A stretch of DNA of 64,000 nt from JASSUD01 sp031963045 (lineage in GTDB: Bacteria; Pseudomonadota; Gammaproteobacteria; Burkholderiales; Burkholderiaceae), in contig JASSUK010000043.1 of NCBI GenBank assembly GCA_031963045.1, forward strand, positions 45,659-109,658. Reading direction: 5' to 3'. Shown here one piece after another: positions 8,308-15,916 of the stretch (position 1 is the stretch's first letter; every line of letters starts with the position of its first letter). The position numbers and the translations under genes were made by a program. A model generated the notes under the pieces. That model ran no database searches. It was not told the origin of the DNA and was given only the letters and a program-made list of their open reading frames with translations.

Positions 8308-10728
8308 TCAAAATGAGCCATCACTCGAACCAAGATCAGACACGGTTATCTCAGAGGCTACATCGAAGTCTTCCAGAATTTCCACAATAGCTGGATGCTC
8401 AGACGCTTCTAGCAAGGCAAGTATTTCTTCGTAAGGGAGCCAATTAATCTCTGGATTGTCTGAAAAAATTCGAGCTATATCTGCGCGCCCGCGCTGAATT
8501 GCAACACGCAGTACAGCAGATGCTCCTTCATATGACTCATGTACCAACCGATTGACTAAACTAATGACTAGAGCATATTGGTCATAAATGTGTTGAGCCG
8601 TATAGTGTTGCGCATTTTCAGCTGCCTCTGCCAGTAGATTAAAATTTTCTTCGCTACAGGACGTATCAAAATAGGGGCTGCTAACAAGAACGTCAAATAT
8701 ATCAGCATGATTAATTTCAGATGCCAGCCGCAGCGCAGTTCTTAGATGCTCTTGCCTATCTGACAAAGCAGGGTACTCATATATATTCTCCCTGCCGCTA
8801 ACCAAAAGTTCAGCTATAGCGGGGAGGTTTTGAAGAACTGCACTGGTTAGTGGACTAAAGTCTCCGTGAACAATGTCTATTTTTGCGCCATGATCGAGCA
8901 AAATCTCTACTACCTTTAATTGTCTTGCTGTTTGTATTGCTATTACCGGTCTCGCAGCTATTGCATTGTGCAATGGCGTGAATGAGTCTTCATTGGCAGT
9001 GCGGTTTGCTAGCGTGTTATCTTTTTCGAGCAGAGCCTTAACTATATTGGGGCTAAAGTGATAGATTGCCGTTGTTAATCGTTTTTTTCTAATTTCACGG
9101 ACACCAGCCTCGTCTTCGCTCGTATTAACTTCAAGCACCTTTTTGCTCTTCTCAACTACAAATTCCCATATAGCAAGGTCGTCGCGAGCAAATGCAAGCT
9201 GTAGCAAGTAATTTGCATGTGTATTAAATAGGCTTTCCAGACGGTCAGCCAAATAACTAAGCATAGCGACATCAGTTCTCCTATTCCTAACGGCAGTGTG
9301 TAGTAGAGTCTGTGTTTTCTGTTTTTCATCTTTCCATGTGTAGGCTATATCTGCTTTGTATTTAAGCAAGCTTTCAGCCATAGCGATGTTTGATGACTTC
9401 ACTGCATAACGTAATGCGCGGCTTTGAGATTTCCACTGGATCTTTTCTATATCGTCCGGATCTATTGAGTCAGCGAGCCCTATCAAATACTCAACTTTAG
9501 CGATATCGTTATTTTCAGCAGCAATTTCCACTGCATAGAGGCCGCTCTCTTTTTCCTGCTGCTTCAACAGAGTGCTGCTAGTAGGAATTTTTTGCGATTT
9601 ATTAATGATGGCATCGCATGTATTCACAAAAAATCTGACTTTATCGACAGGCTGATGCGAAACTACATTTAAGAAAGGGGTCAACCCATGCTGATCAAAC
9701 TTCTCTAGGGTTGCTCCGTTTTCGATCAAATATTTGATTATCTCTTCATGGCCTTCCTTCGCTGCACCATGTAATGCGGTCCCTCCTATCTGGCTAAATA
9801 GGTTAACGCTTACATTCGATTCAATAAGTTCTTTGACCCATGCCAAGCGGTTATTTGCAGCTGCCCAAGGTAAAAGATGCTGCTTATGATCTGTAGCGCG
9901 CGGATTAAGAAACATCTTGCTTTCAAACATGCGCTCTATATCACTATCCGCAGTCTCATCACTGATTCCATATTTAACCTGCGAGGGCAGTAGATTCAGG
10001 AATGCCGCTATATTGGGTCTAGGCTTTTGTGTAGCCAGCTCAACCAAATTATTAAGAAAATAAGAGGTATGTTCTGGAGATAATTGCCCATTCGAATTTA
10101 TGCCAGCGGGCAACGGCTGACCAAGATTGGCGGGTAACTCCGGATCAAGATTAATCTCTATTAAATCCTGGTATGTGAGTTCCTGCTCATTAGATAAAAG
10201 CAGATTGGCCATCTTAATAAAATTGCCTCTGATGGGATACGAGCAGCCGTAGCTAAACAGTTCCCGAAAAAGACTATTGTGCTGTAGAGCATACTCAGCT
10301 TTATTGTTGGAATCAAAGGCATCATTAGCGCGCCCGGAATACGGTAACCTTAATAGAGCAACCGTATCTTTTAATCGCGCAGCAGCAGCTTCAACAGAAG
10401 GAGGAGGTAGCTCAACCTTATCTTCCTCTGGACGGGACTTAAATTTCCTAAACAAAATCTCGCAAGAAAAATTTAAAAGAGTTGAATTCGCCAGTGAAAA
10501 ATTTTTAAATTCACCTACCGTCGACATTGTCATACCAATGAGCAACAAAATTTCATTAGGGAGTACTTGTGCCCTCAGTTGAGTAGAGGCGTCAACTGGT
10601 TGCAATTCAGAGCTGCTGCCTTGCTCAACAATTTGCTGGACAGGTACAGCGGCACTCGAAATTAGAGCCTCTGCTTTAGAGCGAAAAAAAGGATGGACTG
10701 GAGATATCCCAGATAGCTGCCCTTGCAT
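8308..10728 (-). CDS. Large F-box and ankyrin repeat protein
   Basis: I start this at the ATG at 10728 (AAAGG eight bases upstream), which gives 806 residues; a TTG at 10797 would add 23. Residues about 54-95 form an F-box-like motif (VLPNEILLLIGMTMSTVGEF and on). Several ankyrin clusters follow, for example GGTALHGAAKEGHEEIIKYL, then an RYAVKSSNIAMAESLL unit and SFTPLHNAIAARPVIAIQT. The Ser-rich leader (first 50 residues) resembles those of neighbouring effector-like genes. The likely role is as a host-directed substrate adaptor of SCF ubiquitin ligases; this is inferred from domain layout alone. It is divergent from the F-box gene at 10968, sharing an intergenic region with a perfect hairpin. 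Confidence 0.83.
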   Translation of the reverse strand: MQGQLSGISPVHPFFRSKAEALISSAAVPVQQIVEQGSSSELQPVDASTQLRAQVLPNEILLLIGMTMSTVGEFKNFSLANSTLLNFSCEILFRKFKSRPEEDKVELPPPSVEAAAARLKDTVALLRLPYSGRANDAFDSNNKAEYALQHNSLFRELFSYGCSYPIRGNFIKMANLLLSNEQELTYQDLIEINLDPELPANLGQPLPAGINSNGQLSPEHTSYFLNNLVELATQKPRPNIAAFLNLLPSQVKYGISDETADSDIERMFESKMFLNPRATDHKQHLLPWAAANNRLAWVKELIESNVSVNLFSQIGGTALHGAAKEGHEEIIKYLIENGATLEKFDQHGLTPFLNVVSHQPVDKVRFFVNTCDAIINKSQKIPTSSTLLKQQEKESGLYAVEIAAENNDIAKVEYLIGLADSIDPDDIEKIQWKSQSRALRYAVKSSNIAMAESLLKYKADIAYTWKDEKQKTQTLLHTAVRNRRTDVAMLSYLADRLESLFNTHANYLLQLAFARDDLAIWEFVVEKSKKVLEVNTSEDEAGVREIRKKRLTTAIYHFSPNIVKALLEKDNTLANRTANEDSFTPLHNAIAARPVIAIQTARQLKVVEILLDHGAKIDIVHGDFSPLTSAVLQNLPAIAELLVSGRENIYEYPALSDRQEHLRTALRLASEINHADIFDVLVSSPYFDTSCSEENFNLLAEAAENAQHYTAQHIYDQYALVISLVNRLVHESYEGASAVLRVAIQRGRADIARIFSDNPEINWLPYEEILALLEASEHPAIVEILEDFDVASEITVSDLGSSDGSF

Positions 10729-10841
10729 ATTTACTGCCTTTTGTGGATAGGTTAAAGAGCTGTTTTTTTCTCGTATAAGAAAAATCTTAATATACAAAAA
10801 ATAAGGTCTTTGTACTATCTATATTTTGATAATTTTATGAA

Positions 10842-10873
10842 ATGTTTTTCCTTCCTACAGGAAGGAAAAACAT
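10842..10873. promoter_or_regulatory. Perfect 14-bp hairpin between divergent F-box genes
   Basis: ATGTTTTTCCTTCC is followed by TACA and its exact reverse complement. It lies between two divergently transcribed F-box/ankyrin genes, about 95 bases before the ATG of the rightward one. Neither gene ends here, so it is not an ordinary terminator. It may be an operator, a transcript 5' structure or a relic of a mobile element. Confidence 0.5.
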
Positions 10874-10967
10874 TCGGCTGCGCCGTGCAAATAGGTGCTT
10901 GCGTATACGTTTTTCGGTAAAGTGCCAGGCATAATAAGGTACTTCTTTGACCATAGACGGCGTAGAC

Positions 10968-12350
10968 ATGTCCAATTCAAATTCTATACACGTGGCACCA
11001 GAGCGTCGTTCATCACTGCCTCACTCAGCGTTTTGGCAAAGTACACAGCATGCGTATGCGGTGAAAACGCCCGAAAAAGGTGAAGAAGTGGAATTAATGT
11101 GTAAGCAAAACCGAGACTTCCTTGGTGGCTTGCCGGATGATGTTTGGCGAATCATTTTAAAAAAATGCTGCCAGGATGGCGTGAGCAGCTTGTACAGCAT
11201 CTCGTGGGCCAATAAGGCTTGTAAAGAATTGGTAGAGGAGGTCAGAAATTGGCAGAGACGCCAATTCTTATTTTCTACAGAGGCAGAAGCACTTCTTGAA
11301 AAAGAAAGTCTTAAGGAGCTACAACACGCTTTTCAAATCCTCTCTGGAGCAGTTGAGGATGAGCAGATGCACGCTTTTTTATTTTCTAAAGAGCAGAAAA
11401 CACTCCTTACAGAACAGCCCCTTAAAGAGCTACAAAACACTTTTCAATGTATGCGCGAAGCAGCCAAGCAAGGAGAAGCTTTGCAAGCAATGCTTCATCA
11501 GCAGGCGTTTCACCAAATTCTCCTTAAAGAATTTCCAAATATCGTTCGAGCAGCAAGTCTCAAGCAAAAAAATCCTCCATTAATGCAGTTAATTCAAAGC
11601 TTTTTGTTAAATAAGCTCAAAAGAGGCAATTTCTTTGAAGCCATAAAACTACTGTCTACTAGGTCTATACCTACCTATGAGAATAGATATCCAGATATGT
11701 ATGAGCTCAACCTAACACTAGGTAATTTGGTAGCAATGGAATTGGGCACGCTGGAAGAATTCGGCGGCGGCGCTTCTTTGGATAGACGAGTAAATGATGA
11801 ACTTGGCCTATTTATGCTTACGCGTATAAGCTCATTTTTTAATCAAGAGCAAAAGCCAGATATGAAGCGTTTTATTGGCCTTATGCCTAGTTGGGTTTGG
11901 GGTGGAGTGGTACAGACCTATAAAAATTATTCTGTGATAGGGGCCAAAAGTCTGCTTGCTAGTAAGGTAGATGCTATCGCTGGTGCTGAAGCTGCGCATT
12001 GGGCTATTTCAAATGGGAAAAAAGATCTCCTCATAGCCTTGCTTGAAAATAATTTTAATCCCAATGCGCTTAGCCACTCTGGAAAAAGCGAATTGTGCTG
12101 CGCTATAGAGGCTGACCGCCCGGATATGGTAGATGCCTTGCTTAAATCAGGTGCGGATGTAAGTCATCTGCTTAGACTGGATAGCAGTATCAACCCGATA
12201 CACTGGGCCATTGCGAGAAACAGAGAAAATTTTCTCAGTATATTACTGGCACTAAAGGTTGATCAGAATGTGCTTGATCAAGCATTGGCGTATGCAAAAA
12301 AAACGCCTCATGTTCGTGCCAGTACGATAAAAATTTTGCTTGAGCATTGA
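10968..12350 (+). CDS. F-box and ankyrin repeat protein with internal helical duplication
   Basis: Starting at the ATG at 10968 the product has 460 residues (a TTG at 10947 would add seven). An F-box-like motif sits near residues 52-92 (FLGGLPDDVWRIILKKC). Two related helical units follow: LLEKESLKELQHAFQ and LLTEQPLKELQNTFQ. C-terminal ankyrin-like repeats include AAHWAISNGKKDLLIALLEN and a PIHWAIARNRENFLSILL unit. The layout matches the genes at 6128, 8308 and 27532, so this is one member of a local paralogous family of predicted host-directed adaptors. The repeats are degenerate, so the ankyrin count is uncertain. There is no clear strong ribosome site. Confidence 0.8.
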   Translation: MSNSNSIHVAPERRSSLPHSAFWQSTQHAYAVKTPEKGEEVELMCKQNRDFLGGLPDDVWRIILKKCCQDGVSSLYSISWANKACKELVEEVRNWQRRQFLFSTEAEALLEKESLKELQHAFQILSGAVEDEQMHAFLFSKEQKTLLTEQPLKELQNTFQCMREAAKQGEALQAMLHQQAFHQILLKEFPNIVRAASLKQKNPPLMQLIQSFLLNKLKRGNFFEAIKLLSTRSIPTYENRYPDMYELNLTLGNLVAMELGTLEEFGGGASLDRRVNDELGLFMLTRISSFFNQEQKPDMKRFIGLMPSWVWGGVVQTYKNYSVIGAKSLLASKVDAIAGAEAAHWAISNGKKDLLIALLENNFNPNALSHSGKSELCCAIEADRPDMVDALLKSGADVSHLLRLDSSINPIHWAIARNRENFLSILLALKVDQNVLDQALAYAKKTPHVRASTIKILLEH

Positions 12351-12466
12351 TAAAGGTCGGCTAGCTTTAAAAAGAAATAACCGCCGCCAAGCCCTAAATA
12401 GGCACCTAGCACAGCAGTAAGTACGAAGAGTTAAATACGATTCATGAAGCGATAGTTAATGTGTAG

Positions 12467-12754
12467 CCGCTTCAATATAAACTGATTCAATCCGATGTGG
12501 GGCTGCACGCGAAAGAGAATTCTTTGCTGGCTATTGATTGCGCGCGTTATGCGCAGATGTTTTTCAACAGTGCAGACCTGGATTTGAAAAATGCTTGTCC
12601 AGGCTCATTTGCACTCTCTCCAACGCCAGAGATAATCAATGCGTTGATACGAGACTATCAGGCGATGGCTGTAATGATTTTTGGTTAAGTGCCGGATTTC
12701 GCACTAGTGGTAAGTAAGATTGTGGAACTGGAACGGCAAATTAATCAAATTTAG
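12467..12754 (+). pseudogene. 3' remnant of an AbiEii/AbiGii-type nucleotidyltransferase toxin
   Basis: The reading frame contains CARYAQMFFNSADLDLKNAC, then ALIRDYQAMAVMIFG, a TAA, and VPDFALVVSKIVELERQINQ. This is the C-terminal signature of AbiEii-family nucleotidyltransferase toxins (DYxxMxxMIFGExPxFxEIL...LExxIN). The stop stands exactly where the family has Glu, so one G-to-T change (GAA to TAA) explains it. The catalytic N-terminal part is absent, as is the antitoxin. The 116 bases before it show no gene that I recognise. Confidence 0.6.
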
Positions 12755-12816
12755 TTGTAATAGTTCTGACGTTCATCTCTGTTCCTTTTGCAGAAATCCG
12801 GCCGGGGCTGCATCGA

Positions 12817-13305
12817 CTACACAAGCGTTACCATCAACTCGTCCTTACGAGCGGCCATCTGAGCACCCAGTTTAATCATGTCCAGTTTTGAGGCTTCGAC
12901 CTTTGGGAACATCTCGTTCTGCTCTTCCTTTACATGGTGCTTCACGTACTCGGATAACACCGTGATCTTGGCGTCGAACATTTCACCATCGGGCTCAACG
13001 TCCTTGACTTGAGCGATGAGGTTCTTGAGAGTTGCGTGTTCGATGGTCGCCTCGGGTACTAATTCGTGGTCCTTCAAGGCTTTCTTAACGGCGGGATAAA
13101 ATATCTCTTCTTCAATCTGGGCATGGACGGTTAGCGCGATGCAAATTTGCGCGACCAAGTCTTTTTTCTTCGTGATCGCGCTGGCTTTTTCGTATTCTGC
13201 AAAGAGCTTACTGACGTGTTTGTGGTCAGCCCGCAGCATCGCCGTGGCCCCCAAGGTACTTGATGCGTGGTTGGCATTCTTCTGCGTCGTTGACGTGCTT
13301 GTCAT
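12817..13305 (-). CDS. Hemerythrin HHE-domain protein
   Basis: This 162-residue all-helical protein has the spaced His and Glu ligands of a hemerythrin di-iron site: ADHKHV, TVHAQIEEEIFYP, IEHATL and YVKHHVKEEQNEMFP. Members bind O2 or NO or act in oxidative and nitrosative stress sensing in the cytosol. AAAGGA eight bases upstream supports the start at 13305. It sits downstream of a membrane-protein gene on the same strand (13443-14378), with a small open frame between, and likely shares its transcript. The cluster looks GC-richer by eye than the neighbouring accessory genes, which suggests separate acquisition. Confidence 0.85.
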   Translation of the reverse strand: MTSTSTTQKNANHASSTLGATAMLRADHKHVSKLFAEYEKASAITKKKDLVAQICIALTVHAQIEEEIFYPAVKKALKDHELVPEATIEHATLKNLIAQVKDVEPDGEMFDAKITVLSEYVKHHVKEEQNEMFPKVEASKLDMIKLGAQMAARKDELMVTLV

Positions 13306-13411
13306 AATTCGGTCCTTTGGGAGGATGCTGCAAGAATAAATGCATGGACAAAGCGATCAAAATGATGATCGGGATAGGCATGCCGAGAAATAGCAATAGA
13401 GATGAACGCAT
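13226..13411 (-). CDS. Possible small membrane protein
   Basis: A 61-codon frame begins MRSSLLLFLGMPIPIIILIA, one strong hydrophobic segment, and then runs 80 bases into the hemerythrin gene in another frame. Only the first 30 or so residues look like a real product. The tail may be a frameshift artefact of a shorter ancestral gene. It fits between two same-strand genes. I recognise no family with confidence. Confidence 0.35.
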   Translation of the reverse strand: MRSSLLLFLGMPIPIIILIALSMHLFLQHPPKGPNYDKHVNDAEECQPRIKYLGGHGDAAG

Positions 13412-13442
13412 ATTGTGGCTACAGGAGCAGTCCTATGGCGAT

Positions 13443-14378
13443 TCATAAATCTCGGCGACGGCCACCACACGCGGCGCTAAAACTGGCGAAAAAGGCACCG
13501 GAAAGCAGCGACACGGAAAGCCAAAGTGCTGCATACGAAGATGCCTTGCGCAACTTGTCGGCGGATTCCCGCGCGGTGGCCTCGGCCTCTTTGAGTTTTA
13601 CCTGGACCTTGTCAAAGATGGCAGTCACACGCTTTTCGGCGTCTGCTTGAGCGATGCCTGTGCGTTGCGCGACCAGTTGGGCAACGTAGCGCATATCTTC
13701 TGGAGGCAAAGCATCTGTTCGGATGGCATTGGAAAAGATACGAATAACTTCAGATGTGGAAGTGGCGATGCTGGCTTCACTGCCAGTTGACTGGGCTGAG
13801 GCTGCACTCGTCGATACGCTTATATCCTTACGAAAAAGCGAATCGACAAAGTAACCCATGCCGTCACCAAGAAAAGGGGCATTGTTCTTGGCTACTACCG
13901 CCCCAGCGCCGGCAGCAGCGCCTGCAACCGAAGCACCTGCTTGCCCCCCTTTGCTCACAATAGAGCTAATGGTTGTAGTTAGCAGCGCCACCATCATCAG
14001 CGTCGCCACGGCCCATGCGAGGAGACCATGAGTGGCGTCGCGAAAATATACCTCGCCCGTGTGCGCGACCTCCCATTTCGTCCGTAGATGACCGGCCAGA
14101 TACCCGCCCATGCCGGACGCCGCTAGTTGCGTAAAAGTAATCCACAAAATCGTCGACAGACCCATCGTCGGCGTGCTGGCGCCTTGATTCGGCCACGGAG
14201 AGACGGATGAGAAACCAAGGCCCATGCCAAGAATTAGAAGAATCAAGGAAAGTGCGGCTGCCCCGGCTGCGCCTGCAAGAATGGCATCCCAAGAGACGCC
14301 TGATGTGCTCGCAGTTATCTCAGCTGAATGAGGGCCACGTGCTGACGGTTCGCCCTTGCGTGAGGTTGATACATTCAT
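13443..14378 (-). CDS. Conserved multi-pass membrane protein of unknown function
   Basis: The 311-residue product has hydrophobic segments near residues 32-57 (GAAGAAALSLILLILGMGLG), 75-97, 118-140 and 290-309, and a soluble helical stretch between about 200 and 285. GGAGAAAAAG just before the ATG at 14378 is a good ribosome site. I know of similar uncharacterised membrane proteins in Burkholderiales, but can assign no function. It heads a probable transcript that continues into the hemerythrin gene, so a role in stress or redox handling is possible but only inferred from context. Confidence 0.7.
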   Translation of the reverse strand: MNVSTSRKGEPSARGPHSAEITASTSGVSWDAILAGAAGAAALSLILLILGMGLGFSSVSPWPNQGASTPTMGLSTILWITFTQLAASGMGGYLAGHLRTKWEVAHTGEVYFRDATHGLLAWAVATLMMVALLTTTISSIVSKGGQAGASVAGAAAGAGAVVAKNNAPFLGDGMGYFVDSLFRKDISVSTSAASAQSTGSEASIATSTSEVIRIFSNAIRTDALPPEDMRYVAQLVAQRTGIAQADAEKRVTAIFDKVQVKLKEAEATARESADKLRKASSYAALWLSVSLLSGAFFASFSAACGGRRRDL

Positions 14379-14835
14379 CTTTTTCTCCGTTGTGAATTCA
14401 AAGCATTATCCTCACAAATCAATTGAAATTGATAAGGGGGGCATACAACGATTCGTATGTACCATGAAGGACTCTGTTTTTATGTACAGAAAAACCCTGA
14501 TAAGTCCTAAATAATAACTATTTTTATAATTCTTATATGTTGAACTCGATATAGAGTGTAAGAGGTGGCGTTGAAGCGGTTGGAGTTGAGCGAAGCAGAG
14601 CGAATTAAGCTAGAAAAAATATCGAGTAGTCGTTGGGATTGTTTTGGGTGGGTAGGGTCAGAGGTCACTAAATAATACAGGGATAACCCTATCGATTAAC
14701 CCTACTATTAACACTTACAGTCCAATAAGTCGACTCTTATAAAGAGGTCGAATGCGCAAAAAAATATGCGTAGTAGCCAATTTGAGCAGCAAAAGGCAAT
14801 ATTTGCTGTAGGAAAATGATCCCATCAGGAAATTT
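14379..14835. other. Intergenic region with a possible IS630-type transposase remnant
   Basis: A coding-like stretch from about 14565 to 14645 on the plus strand reads VALKRLELSEAERIKLEKIS. This resembles the first residues of IS630-family transposases (LxLSEEERxELExLxRS). Nothing downstream continues it. The rest is AT-rich sequence that probably carries the promoters of the divergent membrane-protein and dsbA-like genes. Confidence 0.35.
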
Positions 14836-15507
14836 ATGAAAACTATCCGTTATTTTTTTGCCACGTTATATATGTCAATCATTATGAGTGCGCTTGTCAT
14901 TCCGATGACGCGCGCTTACGCTTCGCCTTCAATACCCGTAGCGGGTACTGATTATGAAGTACTCCGTACCTCTGCGTCATCTGCTATACCAGCAGGCAAA
15001 ATAGAGGTGTTGGAGTTTTTCTGGTATTCCAGTCCGCACGATTATGCCCTGGAGCCAAAACTGGCCGATTGGATTAGAAATCAAGGATCCGATGTCATTT
15101 TCAAGCGTGTACCGGTAGCATTTGGCCCTAATTTTGAACCGCAGCAACGGCTCTATCATTCGCTAGATATATTAGGTGCCGTTGACCAAATGACGCTTAA
15201 AGTCTTTGAAGAGATACAGGTCAAAAGAAATCGTCTTCTCACACCTCAAGCACAGGCAAATTTTGTGGCAACACAGGGCATCGACCGACAAAAATTCTTA
15301 TCGGCTTACAATTCATTTAAAACCGCAGCTGAAGTGCAAAAAGACAATAAACTTACTAGCCAATATGGTATACAAGGTGTACCCGCACTAGTAGTTCAAG
15401 GTCAATACATAACGTCCCCTGCAATGACGCAAAGTCTTGATGGTTTAATCCAAGTGCTGGACTTTTTGGTATCGAAAGCACGCGCAGAAACACTTCAATC
15501 GCAGTAA
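14836..15507 (+). CDS. dsbA: DsbA-like periplasmic protein lacking both catalytic cysteines
   Basis: This 223-residue protein has a signal peptide (hydrophobic residues about 5-28, ending near AYA) and the thioredoxin/DsbA fold. The stretch EVLEFFWYSSPHDYALEP aligns with the family active site FFWYGCPHCxxxEP. The conserved cis-proline loop GVPALVVQ is kept near residue 183. The CPHC motif has become SPHD (residues 66-69), and I find no other cysteine anywhere in the protein, so it cannot perform thiol oxidation. Length is normal for DsbA and the frame is intact, which argues for retention in a non-redox role, such as a chaperone or binding function, or for recent inactivation. CAGGAAATTT precedes the ATG. 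Confidence 0.8.
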   Translation: MKTIRYFFATLYMSIIMSALVIPMTRAYASPSIPVAGTDYEVLRTSASSAIPAGKIEVLEFFWYSSPHDYALEPKLADWIRNQGSDVIFKRVPVAFGPNFEPQQRLYHSLDILGAVDQMTLKVFEEIQVKRNRLLTPQAQANFVATQGIDRQKFLSAYNSFKTAAEVQKDNKLTSQYGIQGVPALVVQGQYITSPAMTQSLDGLIQVLDFLVSKARAETLQSQ

Positions 15508-15627
15508 ATACCTTGTTCTCGTTGATTAGATTATTTTTATAATTTTTTAATCCACGCAGAGGCAGTTGAACAAGAACGGTGCACTACATTCCAGAATGTA
15601 GTGCACCGCTTTGCATTTGAAATGTCG
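15412..15627 (+). repeat. Direct repeat copy 1 (dsbA 3' end plus hairpin)
   Basis: This 216-base segment covers the last 30 or so codons of the dsbA-like gene and the following hairpin. It is repeated, with scattered differences and small indels, at 17262-17480 beyond the transporter gene. The hairpin at 15576-15609 (GGTGCACTACATTC and its complement) probably ends dsbA transcription. Confidence 0.85.
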
Positions 15628-15756
15628 ATTTTTATTATATATACTGAGTGCTGCCATACCGAGCTTGATGATCATTTAGTCCTGTTCCTCGTACCATATC
15701 ATTTCCATAGATCGCATCATTAGATGCCATCTAGACTAGACGCATACGGCTGGAAA

Positions 15757-15773
15757 ATCCTAGTACCTAGGAT
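15757..15773. promoter_or_regulatory. Palindrome upstream of the transporter gene
   Basis: ATCCTAG-TAC-CTAGGAT is a 7-bp perfect inverted repeat about 145 bases before the transporter start. It could be an operator. The remainder of the 15628-15916 gap shows nothing else that I recognise. Confidence 0.3.
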
Positions 15774-15916
15774 GCTATTTCATCCATACCAGCATCTCCC
15801 ATAGTAAATGCAATCTGCTTCTATAAAACGACATTAGCCGCACCTTATGGCTTAATCAAAATCTGCCTTGGTGGAACGCTTTAGATTTCCCCACACCCGA
15901 CTCGAGGTCTTTAGTT

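Noticed and set aside
12351..12466. Minus-strand hydrophobic stretch (AVLGAYLGLGGGYFFLK)
   Set aside because: It may be a frameshifted fragment of a membrane protein, but there is no intact start and no family I can name, so I do not list it as a gene.
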